Part shown: positions 16,314 through 23,729 of the stretch, one piece after another
How the letters are laid out: each line of letters starts with the position of its first letter
How positions within the stretch are numbered: position 1 is the first letter of the stretch
Notes under the pieces: generated by a model
The model's database searches: none
What the model was told of the DNA's origin: nothing
The model's input: the letters and a program-made list of their open reading frames with translations, nothing else
Program-made: the position numbers and the translations under genes
Assembly (NCBI GenBank): GCA_964347995.1
Contig: CAYGBA010000009.1
Coordinates: forward strand, 1 to 36,082
DNA from: GCA-020348365 sp964347995
GTDB lineage: Archaea; Thermoproteota; Bathyarchaeia; Bathyarchaeales; Bathyarchaeaceae
Reading direction: 5' to 3'
Length of the DNA: 36,082 bases

Positions 16314-17801
16314 CTATTTGATAGTTTTTGCAATCGTAAGTACTGCGTCAAAGGTCAGGAATCCTGAGCCTGCGTTGTGGTCATTCCACCAATAGTACAG
16401 TGTAGCAAAATTACTGAAAACGTCTGAAACATACGCGCCATCCGCTGCCATCGGAACGAAGCCTGCGGCCCTCTTCAGTATCCATTCTACGTCAGTTTGG
16501 TCAAGGTTGGGGTATGATTGCAGGAGTAGCGCCGCGATTCCGGATACGTGTGGTGTTGCTTGGCTTGTTCCCCAAACCGCGTAATATCCCCAGTTTGCTG
16601 AACCATACGGTTTGTATGGACCTCGTATCGCGCATCCTGGCGCTGCTACATCTATCTCCTTCCAAGTCTGTCCCCAATCTGCATTGGGTCTAGCGCTGAA
16701 GTCTACCAGGTATGTGTGCGCGTTGTTCTTGTAGGTAATTCCTGTCCATGGGTCGTAGACGTAGTTGTCTTTATTGAGTTTTTCTGGCACATCGTTCCAC
16801 CACCAATAGTAGTCGTAGTATCCTCCGCCGTATTCTTGGGTCCAGCCTGCTGCGGCTGCAGAGATCACCTGAGGATATGCTCCGGGATAGTCAATGTATT
16901 CTCCGAAGATATCATAATACCTCATATTGCCTGCGGCAGCCACCACTATTACACCTTTGCTGATCGCGTAGTCTATCGCGGCTTCAATCAGTGGGGATGG
17001 AGATGGGCCGCCGAGACTCATGCTGATGACAATCTTTATGCCATGTTCTTCTGCAAGTTGTGCGATATAATCGATTCCTGCTGCTACCATCTCCCAAGTG
17101 CCGCCAGTCCACATCCAACCATTCCCGTCATCTGCAAAGGATATCCAAGTATCCAACACAAGTGCTGGAATTATTGTCACTTTGGGTGCTACTCCAGGTA
17201 TCCATGCGCTGACATCTCCTCGTTCGAAGTGATAGCCAGTTATGATGCTCTGTACGTGGGTGCCGTGGCCACTGCCGTATGGGAATGGCAGCCAGATGCC
17301 ATAGGGTGGGTAGTATACCCACAGTGGATTGCCGTAGTCCCAAGTGAGAAAGCCTCGGTCGTCCTTCAAGGCGCTGTAGGAGAATCTGTACTCTGTTGGG
17401 CCTACATACTCTATTGACCAGTTGCCATCGCCCGTCGGGTCATACCAGACATCGTGACTGAACCCTATACCCCACTCTTCTTTAATGTCAACCATTCCTT
17501 CTGGGAAGAAGTGGAGATAGTTTGACAGCAAACCAGTGTCCAACACAGCCACATAGATCCCCTCGCCATCGTTTGAAGTGGCTTCAACATCAACCATGTC
17601 AAGGTTATATGGAATTGGATCCTCCGCCATAGATTCTTCAATGTCAACGATTTCACTGAATTTGACTGGGTCTGAGGAATACGCCATATTCGTTCCAAGA
17701 TTCACAGTCGGCTCGTTCTCAGCAAGTATCGTAGGCATCAGTGCTATCGCGAGAATGACCATTGAGATAACCACTGCTAGAATTGCCAATCTGTTTTTCA
17801 T
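16314..17801 (-). CDS. Exported subtilisin-like serine protease (family S8)
   Basis: 495 residues. A signal peptide or membrane anchor is clear: MKNR followed by a hydrophobic stretch through about residue 27 (LAILAVVISMVILAIALMP) and a likely cleavage after ILA. The S8 triad is complete: D88 in VAVLDTG, H179 in GSGHGTHV, S413 in GTSQATPHVSGIAALLL, with the oxyanion Asn N292 in AAAGNMRY. The mature protein is rich in Tyr and Trp (YYDYYWWWND near 328-336), common in extracellular archaeal proteins. Only about 55 residues separate the signal from the catalytic domain, shorter than a usual I9-type propeptide, so how it folds and activates is unclear. A good ribosome site (aaaggag) precedes the ATG. 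Secreted peptidases suit a protein-degrading sediment archaeon. Confidence 0.94.
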   Translation of the reverse strand: MKNRLAILAVVISMVILAIALMPTILAENEPTVNLGTNMAYSSDPVKFSEIVDIEESMAEDPIPYNLDMVDVEATSNDGEGIYVAVLDTGLLSNYLHFFPEGMVDIKEEWGIGFSHDVWYDPTGDGNWSIEYVGPTEYRFSYSALKDDRGFLTWDYGNPLWVYYPPYGIWLPFPYGSGHGTHVQSIITGYHFERGDVSAWIPGVAPKVTIIPALVLDTWISFADDGNGWMWTGGTWEMVAAGIDYIAQLAEEHGIKIVISMSLGGPSPSPLIEAAIDYAISKGVIVVAAAGNMRYYDIFGEYIDYPGAYPQVISAAAAGWTQEYGGGYYDYYWWWNDVPEKLNKDNYVYDPWTGITYKNNAHTYLVDFSARPNADWGQTWKEIDVAAPGCAIRGPYKPYGSANWGYYAVWGTSQATPHVSGIAALLLQSYPNLDQTDVEWILKRAAGFVPMAADGAYVSDVFSNFATLYYWWNDHNAGSGFLTFDAVLTIAKTIK

Positions 17802-18041
17802 ATTTCGCCTTTCTCCTTTCTAAATGTCTTAGAACCCTCTGTTCTAGTGTTTCTTCTATTTCTGTTTTATGGAATCCACTTCTAGAGCTTTCAACGATCT
17901 TACGAGTGCACGTCATCGACGTTCTCCCAAAATAGAAAGAGAAGGCCCGAAGCTTTATGGTAGCCCTACTGAAGATAAATCGCGCTTCCAATCATCCGTC
18001 GCTGTGAGTTATTCAACTTTCTTAGACTAAGGCATTTGGGC

Positions 18042-18063
18042 AAGCCTCTCGAAAGCCTCTCGA
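18042..18063. repeat. Perfect 11-bp tandem duplication
   Basis: The unit aagcctctcga occurs twice with no gap, 30-50 bp upstream of the aIF1 TATA element. It may be a slippage duplication or a paired operator. Confidence 0.7.
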
Positions 18064-18092
18064 AATTTGCGCGTGCTCTCGGAGTAGCTGAA

Positions 18093-18103
18093 AATTTTAA
18101 ATA
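18093..18103 (+). promoter_or_regulatory. TATA box of the aIF1 operon
   Basis: The sequence aattttaaata lies about 25 bp before the ATG at 18124, implying an almost leaderless message, or a short leader if ATG 18133 is used. Confidence 0.55.
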
Positions 18104-18123
18104 GCTCCAAACCCTATGATAAG

Positions 18124-18441
18124 ATGAGCGTCATGGCGGAAATCTGTCCAATATGTGGACTTCCACGAGACATTTGTGTCTGTGGAGAGATAAGCAAGGA
18201 ACAACAGCGAATTAGAGTGCGCTTGGAAACACGCAAATGGGGTCGAGCCGTGACCATCATCGAAGGCCTCAACGACAAGGACACCAACTTGGTACAACTA
18301 TCGAAAAAACTCAAAGCCGTATGCGCCTGTGGAGGAACAGCCAAAAATAGCCAAATCATCCTCCAGGGTGACCATCGGGACACGGTGCATTCCTACCTAG
18401 TTCAACTGGGATATCCAGAGAGAAACGTAGAGCTACAGTAG
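18124..18441 (+). CDS. Translation initiation factor aIF1 (SUI1 family)
   Basis: 105 residues. The SUI1 fold is clear: RIRVRLETRKWGRAVTIIEGL, then DLVQLSKKLK-type NLVQLSKKLKAVCACGG and QIILQGDHRDTVHSYLVQLGY. It helps select the start codon on the small ribosomal subunit. The N-terminus carries a small Cys cluster (C8, C11, C18, C20) that may bind zinc, as in many archaeal members. ATG 18124 is chosen because of the TATA spacing; ATG 18133 would give MAEICPICG and is equally likely. The zinc-ribbon gene follows after 17 nt. Accurate start selection is of interest here because many genes use TTG or GTG. Confidence 0.93.
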   Translation: MSVMAEICPICGLPRDICVCGEISKEQQRIRVRLETRKWGRAVTIIEGLNDKDTNLVQLSKKLKAVCACGGTAKNSQIILQGDHRDTVHSYLVQLGYPERNVELQ

Positions 18442-18458
18442 GTTCACGGAGCAGGAGC

Positions 18459-18677
18459 ATGGGCATACTCCAAAACTTATGTGAGGTACTGAAGGGACTG
18501 AGAAGAAGAGGAGCAACCAAAAAGCTTTGTCCCAGATGCGGTAGTTCCGAACTCCGACTCTCAAGCAGATTTGACATCTGGCTAACCCCAGAGCAGTATA
18601 TATGTGAGAGCTGCGGCTACAAGGGTCCAATAGTGATGGAAGTAGAAGACGAAGGAACTCCTAGAGAAGAAAAATAA
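18459..18677 (+). CDS. Small zinc-ribbon protein
   Basis: 72 residues. It has a classic zinc ribbon with CPRCG (C24, C27) and CESCGYKG (C49, C52) joined by a short beta hairpin (RFDIWLTPEQYI), and an acidic tail. Such archaeal ribbons often bind RNA or act within transcription or translation complexes; no specific partner can be named. It sits 17 nt after aIF1 on the same strand, so the two are probably one operon. It is convergent with the second TFB gene. Confidence 0.8.
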   Translation: MGILQNLCEVLKGLRRRGATKKLCPRCGSSELRLSSRFDIWLTPEQYICESCGYKGPIVMEVEDEGTPREEK

Positions 18678-18709
18678 TTTGACATCGAATCGGCAAAGAT
18701 AGGAGGCTA

Positions 18710-19648
18710 TTAGTCTGGCAATTCGAGTCCCAGTCGCCTCTTAAGACTCTTGTAACGATTCCTAACCGTAACCTCGGTCACTCCCCCCGCCTCAGCAATG
18801 TCTTTCTGCGTCTTCTTCTCATCGTTCTGCAGACAGGCTATATACAAAGCAGCAGCCGCGAGGCCCATGGGATCCTTCCCAGAGGCAGCATGTTTACTTT
18901 TAGCCTCACGCAGAATCCTGATTGCAGCCCCTTGAGTCTGACCTGAGATACCCGTCCTCTCTGCAATCTTAGAAACATAGGTAAGGGGATCAGCAATGGG
19001 CATTGAAATATCAAGTTCCCTAATCAGGAGCCTGTAGCATCTGGCGACATCCTTCTTGTCTACAAGACTGGCCTCAGATATCTCCCTGAGACTCCTCGGC
19101 GTTTCCGTGCTGCGACAAGAAGCGTACAGTGAGGCGGCGGCAATAGCAGCTATAGATCTTCCGCGCACCAAACCTTTATCGAGGGCTTTTCGATATATCA
19201 CGGCAGCTTTCTCTTTCACCGAGCTGGGAATATAGGCTTTGTCTGAGAGACGGTCAAGCTCAGCCATGGCCTGAGCCAAATTTCGATCCACAGATGAATG
19301 AACCCGTGATCTGATCTGCCATTTTCTCAGCCGCCACATCTGAAGCCGTGTAGAGACGGGAAGCTTGCGCCCAAAGGCATCCCGATCAACCCGACCAATA
19401 GCCGTGGACAATCCCTTATCATGCACAGAATAGGAAGTGGGAACCCCCACACGGCTCCTAGACGCCTTCTCCTCCTGCGTAAAAGCTCGCCACTCCGGCC
19501 CCTTATCCATCATCTGCTCACGAATGACCAAACCGCAAGCCCCACAGACGGTTTCACCCGTCTCGTAATCGTGAACAAGCTTTGCGCTACCACATTCGGG
19601 ACAGCTGTCCTTTGACGCCTGCTTCTGCCGCAACCCTCTTCTTTCCAT
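18710..19648 (-). CDS. tfb: Transcription initiation factor B (TFB), second copy
   Basis: 312 residues. Zinc ribbon C16, C19, C35, C38; B-reader GPEWRAFTQEEKASRSRVGVP; two cyclin repeats with YRKALDKGLVRGRSIAAIAA and KDPMGLAAAALYIA; recognition helix VTEVTVRNRYKSLKRRLGL. It has the same overall plan as the TFB at 6524-7459 but differs along its length, so it is an old paralogue, not a recent copy. Multiple TFBs in archaea can support different promoter sets. Unlike the first copy it has no Gar1 partner and has a leader of about 90 nt behind a strong TATA element (19761-19773). A GAGGGG ribosome site lies just before the ATG. Confidence 0.95.
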   Translation of the reverse strand: MERRGLRQKQASKDSCPECGSAKLVHDYETGETVCGACGLVIREQMMDKGPEWRAFTQEEKASRSRVGVPTSYSVHDKGLSTAIGRVDRDAFGRKLPVSTRLQMWRLRKWQIRSRVHSSVDRNLAQAMAELDRLSDKAYIPSSVKEKAAVIYRKALDKGLVRGRSIAAIAAASLYASCRSTETPRSLREISEASLVDKKDVARCYRLLIRELDISMPIADPLTYVSKIAERTGISGQTQGAAIRILREAKSKHAASGKDPMGLAAAALYIACLQNDEKKTQKDIAEAGGVTEVTVRNRYKSLKRRLGLELPD

Positions 19649-19760
19649 GATTTCCCCTCGATGGAATTGGAGGCCGGAAAACCGTCAAAACCGCTGGTTC
19701 TTCATCAGTTTTGGATTAGAAATGTCCATCTGGCCGCCGTGTTTAACACAATGGAAATGT

Positions 19761-19773
19761 TTTAATATATAAA
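19761..19773. promoter_or_regulatory. Near-palindromic, bidirectional TATA element
   Basis: The sequence tttaatatataaa reads as a TATA box on both strands. Minus-wards it would serve the second TFB gene with a leader of about 90 nt. Plus-wards it lies about 25 bp before an ATG at 19791, which would make that small ORF leaderless. Confidence 0.5.
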
Positions 19774-19790
19774 TGTTGCGATTTTGTCTA

Positions 19791-19895
19791 ATGGATTTTG
19801 CATCAGTTGAGAGTTTTACTGAAGTCATCTCACTACCTAGTACATACGCTTTGACTCAAAGAAATGAATGGGACAGTAGGTTTCAGGTTAGTTGA
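19791..19895 (+). CDS. Possible leaderless small protein (34 residues)
   Basis: An ORF starting MDFASVESFTEVISLPST and ending at TGA 19893-19895. No family recognised. The only support is position: its ATG sits at the expected transcription start of the bidirectional TATA element, so translation could begin at the first base. It could equally be chance. Confidence 0.25.
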   Translation: MDFASVESFTEVISLPSTYALTQRNEWDSRFQVS

Positions 19896-19905
19896 GGTGT
19901 GGGCG

Positions 19906-20235
19906 TCAAAGATTGATAGGAGATTTACAGTTGATTTCTCGCTCGAAAGTCGAAAAAGGATTCAGAAACTCTTTCTTCGTCATATATAACCTGATACAAG
20001 TGCCCGTTTTTGACAGGCATTCTTTCTTAAAAGCTCCTTGGGAAATGAACAAACAAAACCTAGGGCTTGTGAACACATAAAAATACCCATCCCATCTTTC
20101 GCCTTCGATGTAGAGCTCCTGCCAATTCTTATTTATGGGGAAATTCAGACAGCGCATGTGGATACTAGTTTCAAGGATAGCGTCTTTGTTCTGGAGTAGG
20201 TTTATTAAGATTCTTTGGTTATTCTTTTTCACCAA
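19906..20235 (-). CDS. Doubtful hypothetical ORF (109 residues)
   Basis: The open frame starts at TTG or the next GTG and includes INLLQNKDAILETSI and GERWDGYFYVFTSPRF. No family recognised, no convincing TATA element at the right distance, and no ribosome site. It may be a gene, a remnant, or chance. It fills the gap between the second TFB promoter and the membrane-anchored protein. Confidence 0.25.
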   Translation of the reverse strand: MVKKNNQRILINLLQNKDAILETSIHMRCLNFPINKNWQELYIEGERWDGYFYVFTSPRFCLFISQGAFKKECLSKTGTCIRLYMTKKEFLNPFSTFEREINCKSPINL

Positions 20236-20274
20236 AACAAAAATATGCTCATTTTCTGGTTAGTGTAGAATCGA

Positions 20275-20733
20275 ATGCATATGCCTGAGAAACGTACGAG
20301 TAAGAATCGAACCTACATAATTGTTGCTCTACTGTGTGTTGTTATTGGAGTAGCGGCGATTTATCTATATGTTAACTATTTTGGAGGCGTATCAACTGAT
20401 GTTTTGAAGATAACTCAGTGGGAAAGAAGGTTTGTAATCAAGACCGAGATTGAAGGAGGAGACTATCTTTGGACTTGGGAAGTTTCCATCAGAATAGCCA
20501 ATAGAGGAAATAATAATGTCTCTGAAGCAGAACTTGTGGTTGAACTGATAGCAGAACAACAAACTATTAACTCTACTTCCGATACCTTCAATCTTCCAGC
20601 AGGTTACGCAACGACTAGATATTTGTACATCCGAGCAAGGGAAAGTGAACTTCACAATAAGAGCGTTGGAGGTGTTGTGACGATTTATCTAGATGGCAAG
20701 GTTCTTGACCAAGACATCAGATCATGGGGATAG
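20275..20733 (+). CDS. Membrane-anchored extracellular protein of unknown function
   Basis: 152 residues. A short basic N-terminus (EKRTSKNRT) precedes one strong transmembrane helix at about residues 13-37 (YIIVALLCVVIGVAAIYLYV). The remainder is beta-rich and would face outward: WTWEVSIRIANRGNNNVSEA, VELIAEQQ and VVTIYLDGKVL are reminiscent of the Ig-like fold of CARDB or FxLYD-type domains seen on archaeal surfaces. Two Asn-x-Ser/Thr sites (NSTS and NKS) could be glycosylated. The start is ATG 20275 or 20281. It stands alone with weak surrounding signals. Confidence 0.65.
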   Translation: MHMPEKRTSKNRTYIIVALLCVVIGVAAIYLYVNYFGGVSTDVLKITQWERRFVIKTEIEGGDYLWTWEVSIRIANRGNNNVSEAELVVELIAEQQTINSTSDTFNLPAGYATTRYLYIRARESELHNKSVGGVVTIYLDGKVLDQDIRSWG

Positions 20734-21170
20734 GTGTAATTTACCTCAAATCGACTGTTTTGCTTGGTTCTTTGCGTTTTTTGAAGTTTTGTTTGGAGGG
20801 ATTCCCATTCGCTTCCATTTCATCTTTTTCTCGTCTTCACTCATATGGCCGTCGGTTTATAGAATGTCTCTCTATCAGGAAAAGGAATTACAATGTCGTA
20901 CCCAAGATTGCTGGAACCAACCCAAGTAACTTGAGGAATGCGTTTCGCAAGAAAAAACGTGGATGGCCTTTTCTGAGAGGTCATTAGACCGCATTTCGTC
21001 CAAGAAGGCAATTTGGTCGGCCATACGAGATTTAAGAAGACCATCTTCCCTTCTTGCCGATTTAGACAGCGCTTTGCACCTCTTTTTCAAAATTATTCAA
21101 TTGTCTGCTTAATAAACCTATTTGCTAAAATTTTTATTAGAGCAAGACCCATCCTTTATCAGCCCGGAAG
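20734..21170. other. Gene-poor stretch with possible minus-strand coding remnants
   Basis: No gene can be supported firmly. On the minus strand, two frames over 20841-21090 look partly protein-like (KSRMADQIAFLDEMRSNDLS in one, RIPQVTWVGSSNLGYDIVIP in the other), as if a gene had been split by a frameshift. The second frame ends in ATATGA, whose ATGA overlaps the start of a 32-residue charged ORF (20746-20844) opening MSEDEKKMKWKRMGIPPN. No family was recognised. A TATA-like run at 21127-21139 probably belongs to the tRNA. Confidence 0.3.
21127..21139 (+). promoter_or_regulatory. TATA-like element of the tRNA-Gln gene
   Basis: The sequence aaaatttttatta lies about 35-40 bp before the tRNA 5' end. 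Confidence 0.4.
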
Positions 21171-21309
21171 AGCCCGGTGGAGGAACGGAATGAAATCCTT
21201 TCCGCCGAGTGTAGCGGTTAAGCATAGCGGGCTCTGGAAGAGGAGATTTATCCAGTTTCACCTCTTGGGAAACCCGCTGACGGGAGTTCGAATCTCCCCC
21301 GGGCTACCA
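21171..21309 (+). tRNA. tRNA-Gln (anticodon CTG) with two introns and encoded CCA
   Basis: Acceptor stem AGCCCGG pairs perfectly with CCGGGCT (21299-21305), followed by ACCA. The T arm is GGGAG-TTCGAAT-CTCCC and the anticodon stem is GCGGG/CCCGC. With two insertions removed the loop is CTCTGGA, giving anticodon CTG (21234-21236), which reads CAG. Intron 1 is 29 nt (21181-21209, or shifted one base left), near position 9/10 or 10/11 between acceptor and D arm; it holds an inverted repeat cggaa/ttccg. Intron 2 is 34 nt (about 21238-21271) at the usual 37/38 site with a stem aagagg/cctctt. The mature length is 76 nt including CCA. Boundaries are inferred from the cloverleaf; I could not fit a perfect bulge-helix-bulge at either intron. 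Confidence 0.88.
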
Positions 21310-21313
21310 TCTA

Positions 21314-22132
21314 TTACGCATCAGTTTGGACTTCTTTCTTTTGAGCCCCACGTTTTCTGCCCTGATGGATCTCGCTTTCCCCTAGCATTCCTGCTATATC
21401 TTTCAAGACGCCCTCAGCCCTTTTTCTAGCATCTACAAAAAGCTTTTCCGTCCTCTTCTCTTCCATCAAGAATTCAGTTATCTCTCTACTAATCTCAGCC
21501 AAATCGTTTCTTCGGTTTTCCTCGTTCAAGGGCTTGTTGCCCTGAAGTTTTATATCTCCCTCCAAAAAACCTTCAGCAAAATACCAGTCCTTGAACCAAG
21601 TGCATCCTGATTTCCATAGAAGATATCCAAGGGAAGTAGCGGGGGCGGGAACACCATACTCCAATCCCTTCCTCGTTTCTTCGTGGCTTAGGTAAACCAC
21701 CATGATATGTGAGCCTGGAGGAAGAAGGTCGGATAGATGCTTGAACAGCTTCGCATCCAATCTTTCCTCAGAAAGGTCTACGATCTTGGAGGATTTGAAT
21801 ATCACGCGATTGTCGTAGTATATTTCCAACCAAGGCTTGTAGAATTCTCCCCTACCCAGAAAATATTTTCCCTTGACCGCTGGGTTTTCAGAAGTCTGTC
21901 CATCAACGATTTTCAAGTACAATTCGAAGTTGATTTCTTCCACGAACCGTCCTTCGGAAACATTGTCAACGTGGAGAACATGATCATTCAATCTTTTCCC
22001 TTTGAGAGATGAGATGAAATTATTCAGCATTAAACCATCTCCAGATCGATCTGAACCCGATCTTCGATTTATAATCTTAATCATTTCTTGATCCTTCAAC
22101 TCAGTGCTGGTTCTGCTGAACCAAGCATGCAC
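21314..22132 (-). CDS. Archaeal conserved protein, DUF1122-like
   Basis: 272 residues in the open frame. The central segments GKYFLGRGEFYKPWLEIYYDN, GSHIMVVYLSHEETRKGLEYGVP, APATSLGYLLWKSGCTWFKDWYFAEGFLEGDIKLQG are like the archaeal DUF1122 family as I recall it; its function is unknown. The C-terminal third is helical and charged. The open frame starts at GTG 22132, but the first 30 or so residues are not protein-like in character, and an internal Met (residue 17 or 35, the latter MLNNFISSLKGK) may be the true start. Its stop lies 5 nt past the tRNA 3' end on the opposite strand. It is 47 nt downstream of the M48 protease, so co-transcription is possible. Confidence 0.6.
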   Translation of the reverse strand: MHAWFSRTSTELKDQEMIKIINRRSGSDRSGDGLMLNNFISSLKGKRLNDHVLHVDNVSEGRFVEEINFELYLKIVDGQTSENPAVKGKYFLGRGEFYKPWLEIYYDNRVIFKSSKIVDLSEERLDAKLFKHLSDLLPPGSHIMVVYLSHEETRKGLEYGVPAPATSLGYLLWKSGCTWFKDWYFAEGFLEGDIKLQGNKPLNEENRRNDLAEISREITEFLMEEKRTEKLFVDARKRAEGVLKDIAGMLGESEIHQGRKRGAQKKEVQTDA

Positions 22133-22179
22133 TTGGATTTTCAGTGAGAGGTGCTTCCCAACACGACTGGATGTAAATG

Positions 22180-23634
22180 TTATGCTCGTAGAAAGCCTTT
22201 GAGTGAGTCTTTGATGGATTTGAGAAATGTATGTTTGATTTTTTCGGGTTCTTGGAAGTCTTCTAGTCGAGCGATCCTGAAGTACGCAGGGGGATGAGGG
22301 TCAAACTGAAGCCACTCAGACCTGCGGTAACCGCGAAAAGCGGGCTCCCTCTTATACAGAGGAAAAAGTCTTCTGAAGGCGATCTTCCTAAGAGCCTCTG
22401 CCATCACCTTCGGTTGTCCAATCATTTTAACTGAGTCCAAGTCGGCCCTGCCTTCCAAGAACTTTCCGAAGAGGTAGATGAGCCATATCGCCACCATGAA
22501 ATAGAGCCAATAGGAATAGAAACCGAAGAAGAACAGGTATGGCCAGAAAATGTAGAACCGAAGCAAATATTCTAGGCTAGACAAAGAGAACATCACAAAG
22601 GGATCGTGGTTCTTAAGATGGCTTATCTCGTGGCCGACTACGCTTAACAACTCGTCTTCCTCAAGTTGCGTCATAATCCCCGTCGTAACCATTATTGTTC
22701 CCAGCCTAGGGCTGGGGCCAGCAGCCGCAGCGTTCGGAATGATTGTGTTTGCCACCACGATTTCTGGCATAGGGAGACCGAAACTATTGGATGCCTTTTC
22801 CACAATCTCGAATAGGTTGACCTTCTTTACGGAGAAATCCTCGGGTTCACAATCTATGCCATAGCCTGAGAAGACCTTGCCAGCCGTCTCGCAGTCGATA
22901 GGTTTGTCAGCGGCGAGGGTTGCCTCATAGATTCCTTTTCTTATTTCAGGGATTTTCATAGCATGTTTTTTGCGGAACTCTTCGAACTCCTCAGGTGAAA
23001 AATGGTATTGTAGGAGTTGCATTTCAGGTCGGTCTATAGTGATTTTCCAATCTCCGCTTCTGGCTATCAGCCTTCCAGAAAAGAGAGCCAACACAAACGA
23101 GACACCGACAAAGATTAAGGGCGCCAGTCCGCCAAATATCCAGAAAAACACAAAGGTCAGAGCCATTAAAGCGACGTAAAGGGGCAACATGGAGTCTGTG
23201 AGGATTCTAGCAAGCAACCCCGTTTTCTCCCTTTTAGGAACTATCCTTTCTCCGGGCATGAAAGCAAGGTACAAAGTCGTCTTGCGCACTTCCTCTTCAA
23301 ACAGCTGGACTATAAGAAACAGATCTTCGTAGAGTTGATCCAGAAAGGATTTTGGAATGCTAGGATCGCTCAGTTTCATCTCTACTCCTATTGGGATACC
23401 TGCATCAAGAGTGACCTCCACATACTGACTTGTTTCGGGAACTAAAACTCTGTAGGCAATACTGTTTCCTCCGTCTTCAGTGACAACACGTACATCTCTG
23501 AAAGCTCTGTATTTCTCGTGTTGAAGCAGGTATTGGCGTCTCAAATACTCTGGGAGAAACTCCAAGTTTCCTATTGAAAGCTCTGTATCAATGGTGTATC
23601 TTAACTCAGTTCCGCCAGCACTTCTTTCTTGCAA
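22180..23634 (-). CDS. Membrane-bound M48-family metalloprotease (HtpX-like)
   Basis: 484 residues. The zinc-binding HEISH motif (in VVGHEISHLKNHD) is at about residues 332-336 and the third-ligand motif EGRADLDSV at about 391-399. Preceding it is NTIIPNAAAAGPSPRLGTIMVTTGIM, a typical M48 lead-in. Hydrophobic helices lie at about 145-190 (two helices) and 350-385 (one or two). HtpX-like proteases degrade damaged membrane proteins. The N-terminal 140 residues are soluble and not part of the core family; they may be a regulatory domain. The frame starts at TTG 23634 with no upstream in-frame ATG visible; the start is not certain. Length is greater than bacterial HtpX (about 290), which is consistent with the added N-terminal domain. 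Confidence 0.88.
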   Translation of the reverse strand: MQERSAGGTELRYTIDTELSIGNLEFLPEYLRRQYLLQHEKYRAFRDVRVVTEDGGNSIAYRVLVPETSQYVEVTLDAGIPIGVEMKLSDPSIPKSFLDQLYEDLFLIVQLFEEEVRKTTLYLAFMPGERIVPKREKTGLLARILTDSMLPLYVALMALTFVFFWIFGGLAPLIFVGVSFVLALFSGRLIARSGDWKITIDRPEMQLLQYHFSPEEFEEFRKKHAMKIPEIRKGIYEATLAADKPIDCETAGKVFSGYGIDCEPEDFSVKKVNLFEIVEKASNSFGLPMPEIVVANTIIPNAAAAGPSPRLGTIMVTTGIMTQLEEDELLSVVGHEISHLKNHDPFVMFSLSSLEYLLRFYIFWPYLFFFGFYSYWLYFMVAIWLIYLFGKFLEGRADLDSVKMIGQPKVMAEALRKIAFRRLFPLYKREPAFRGYRRSEWLQFDPHPPAYFRIARLEDFQEPEKIKHTFLKSIKDSLKGFLRA

Positions 23635-23729
23635 GCTGACCGCATCCGGACAGACCGCAGAGTTGAATTTTGGGTTTCACCCTTGCGCATGTTTGTCATT
23701 TTGCAGAGAAAAGCATTTGGGTAACATGT

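Larger units (their letters stand above)
17802..18123. other. Divergent promoter region between the subtilase and aIF1 genes
   Basis: It holds the aIF1 TATA element (18093-18103), the subtilase ribosome site, and a perfect 11-bp tandem repeat at 18042-18063. A minus-strand open frame (17719-17991) overlaps the protease start in another frame; it resembles no protein I know and is probably not a gene. Confidence 0.5.

Noticed and set aside
16716..17417. Plus-strand 233-codon frame opposite the subtilase
   Set aside because: Val/Cys/Tyr-rich antisense shadow of the protease; no family resemblance.
17719..17991. Minus-strand 90-codon frame overlapping the subtilase start
   Set aside because: It is out of frame with the clear protease signal peptide and ribosome site, and resembles no family.
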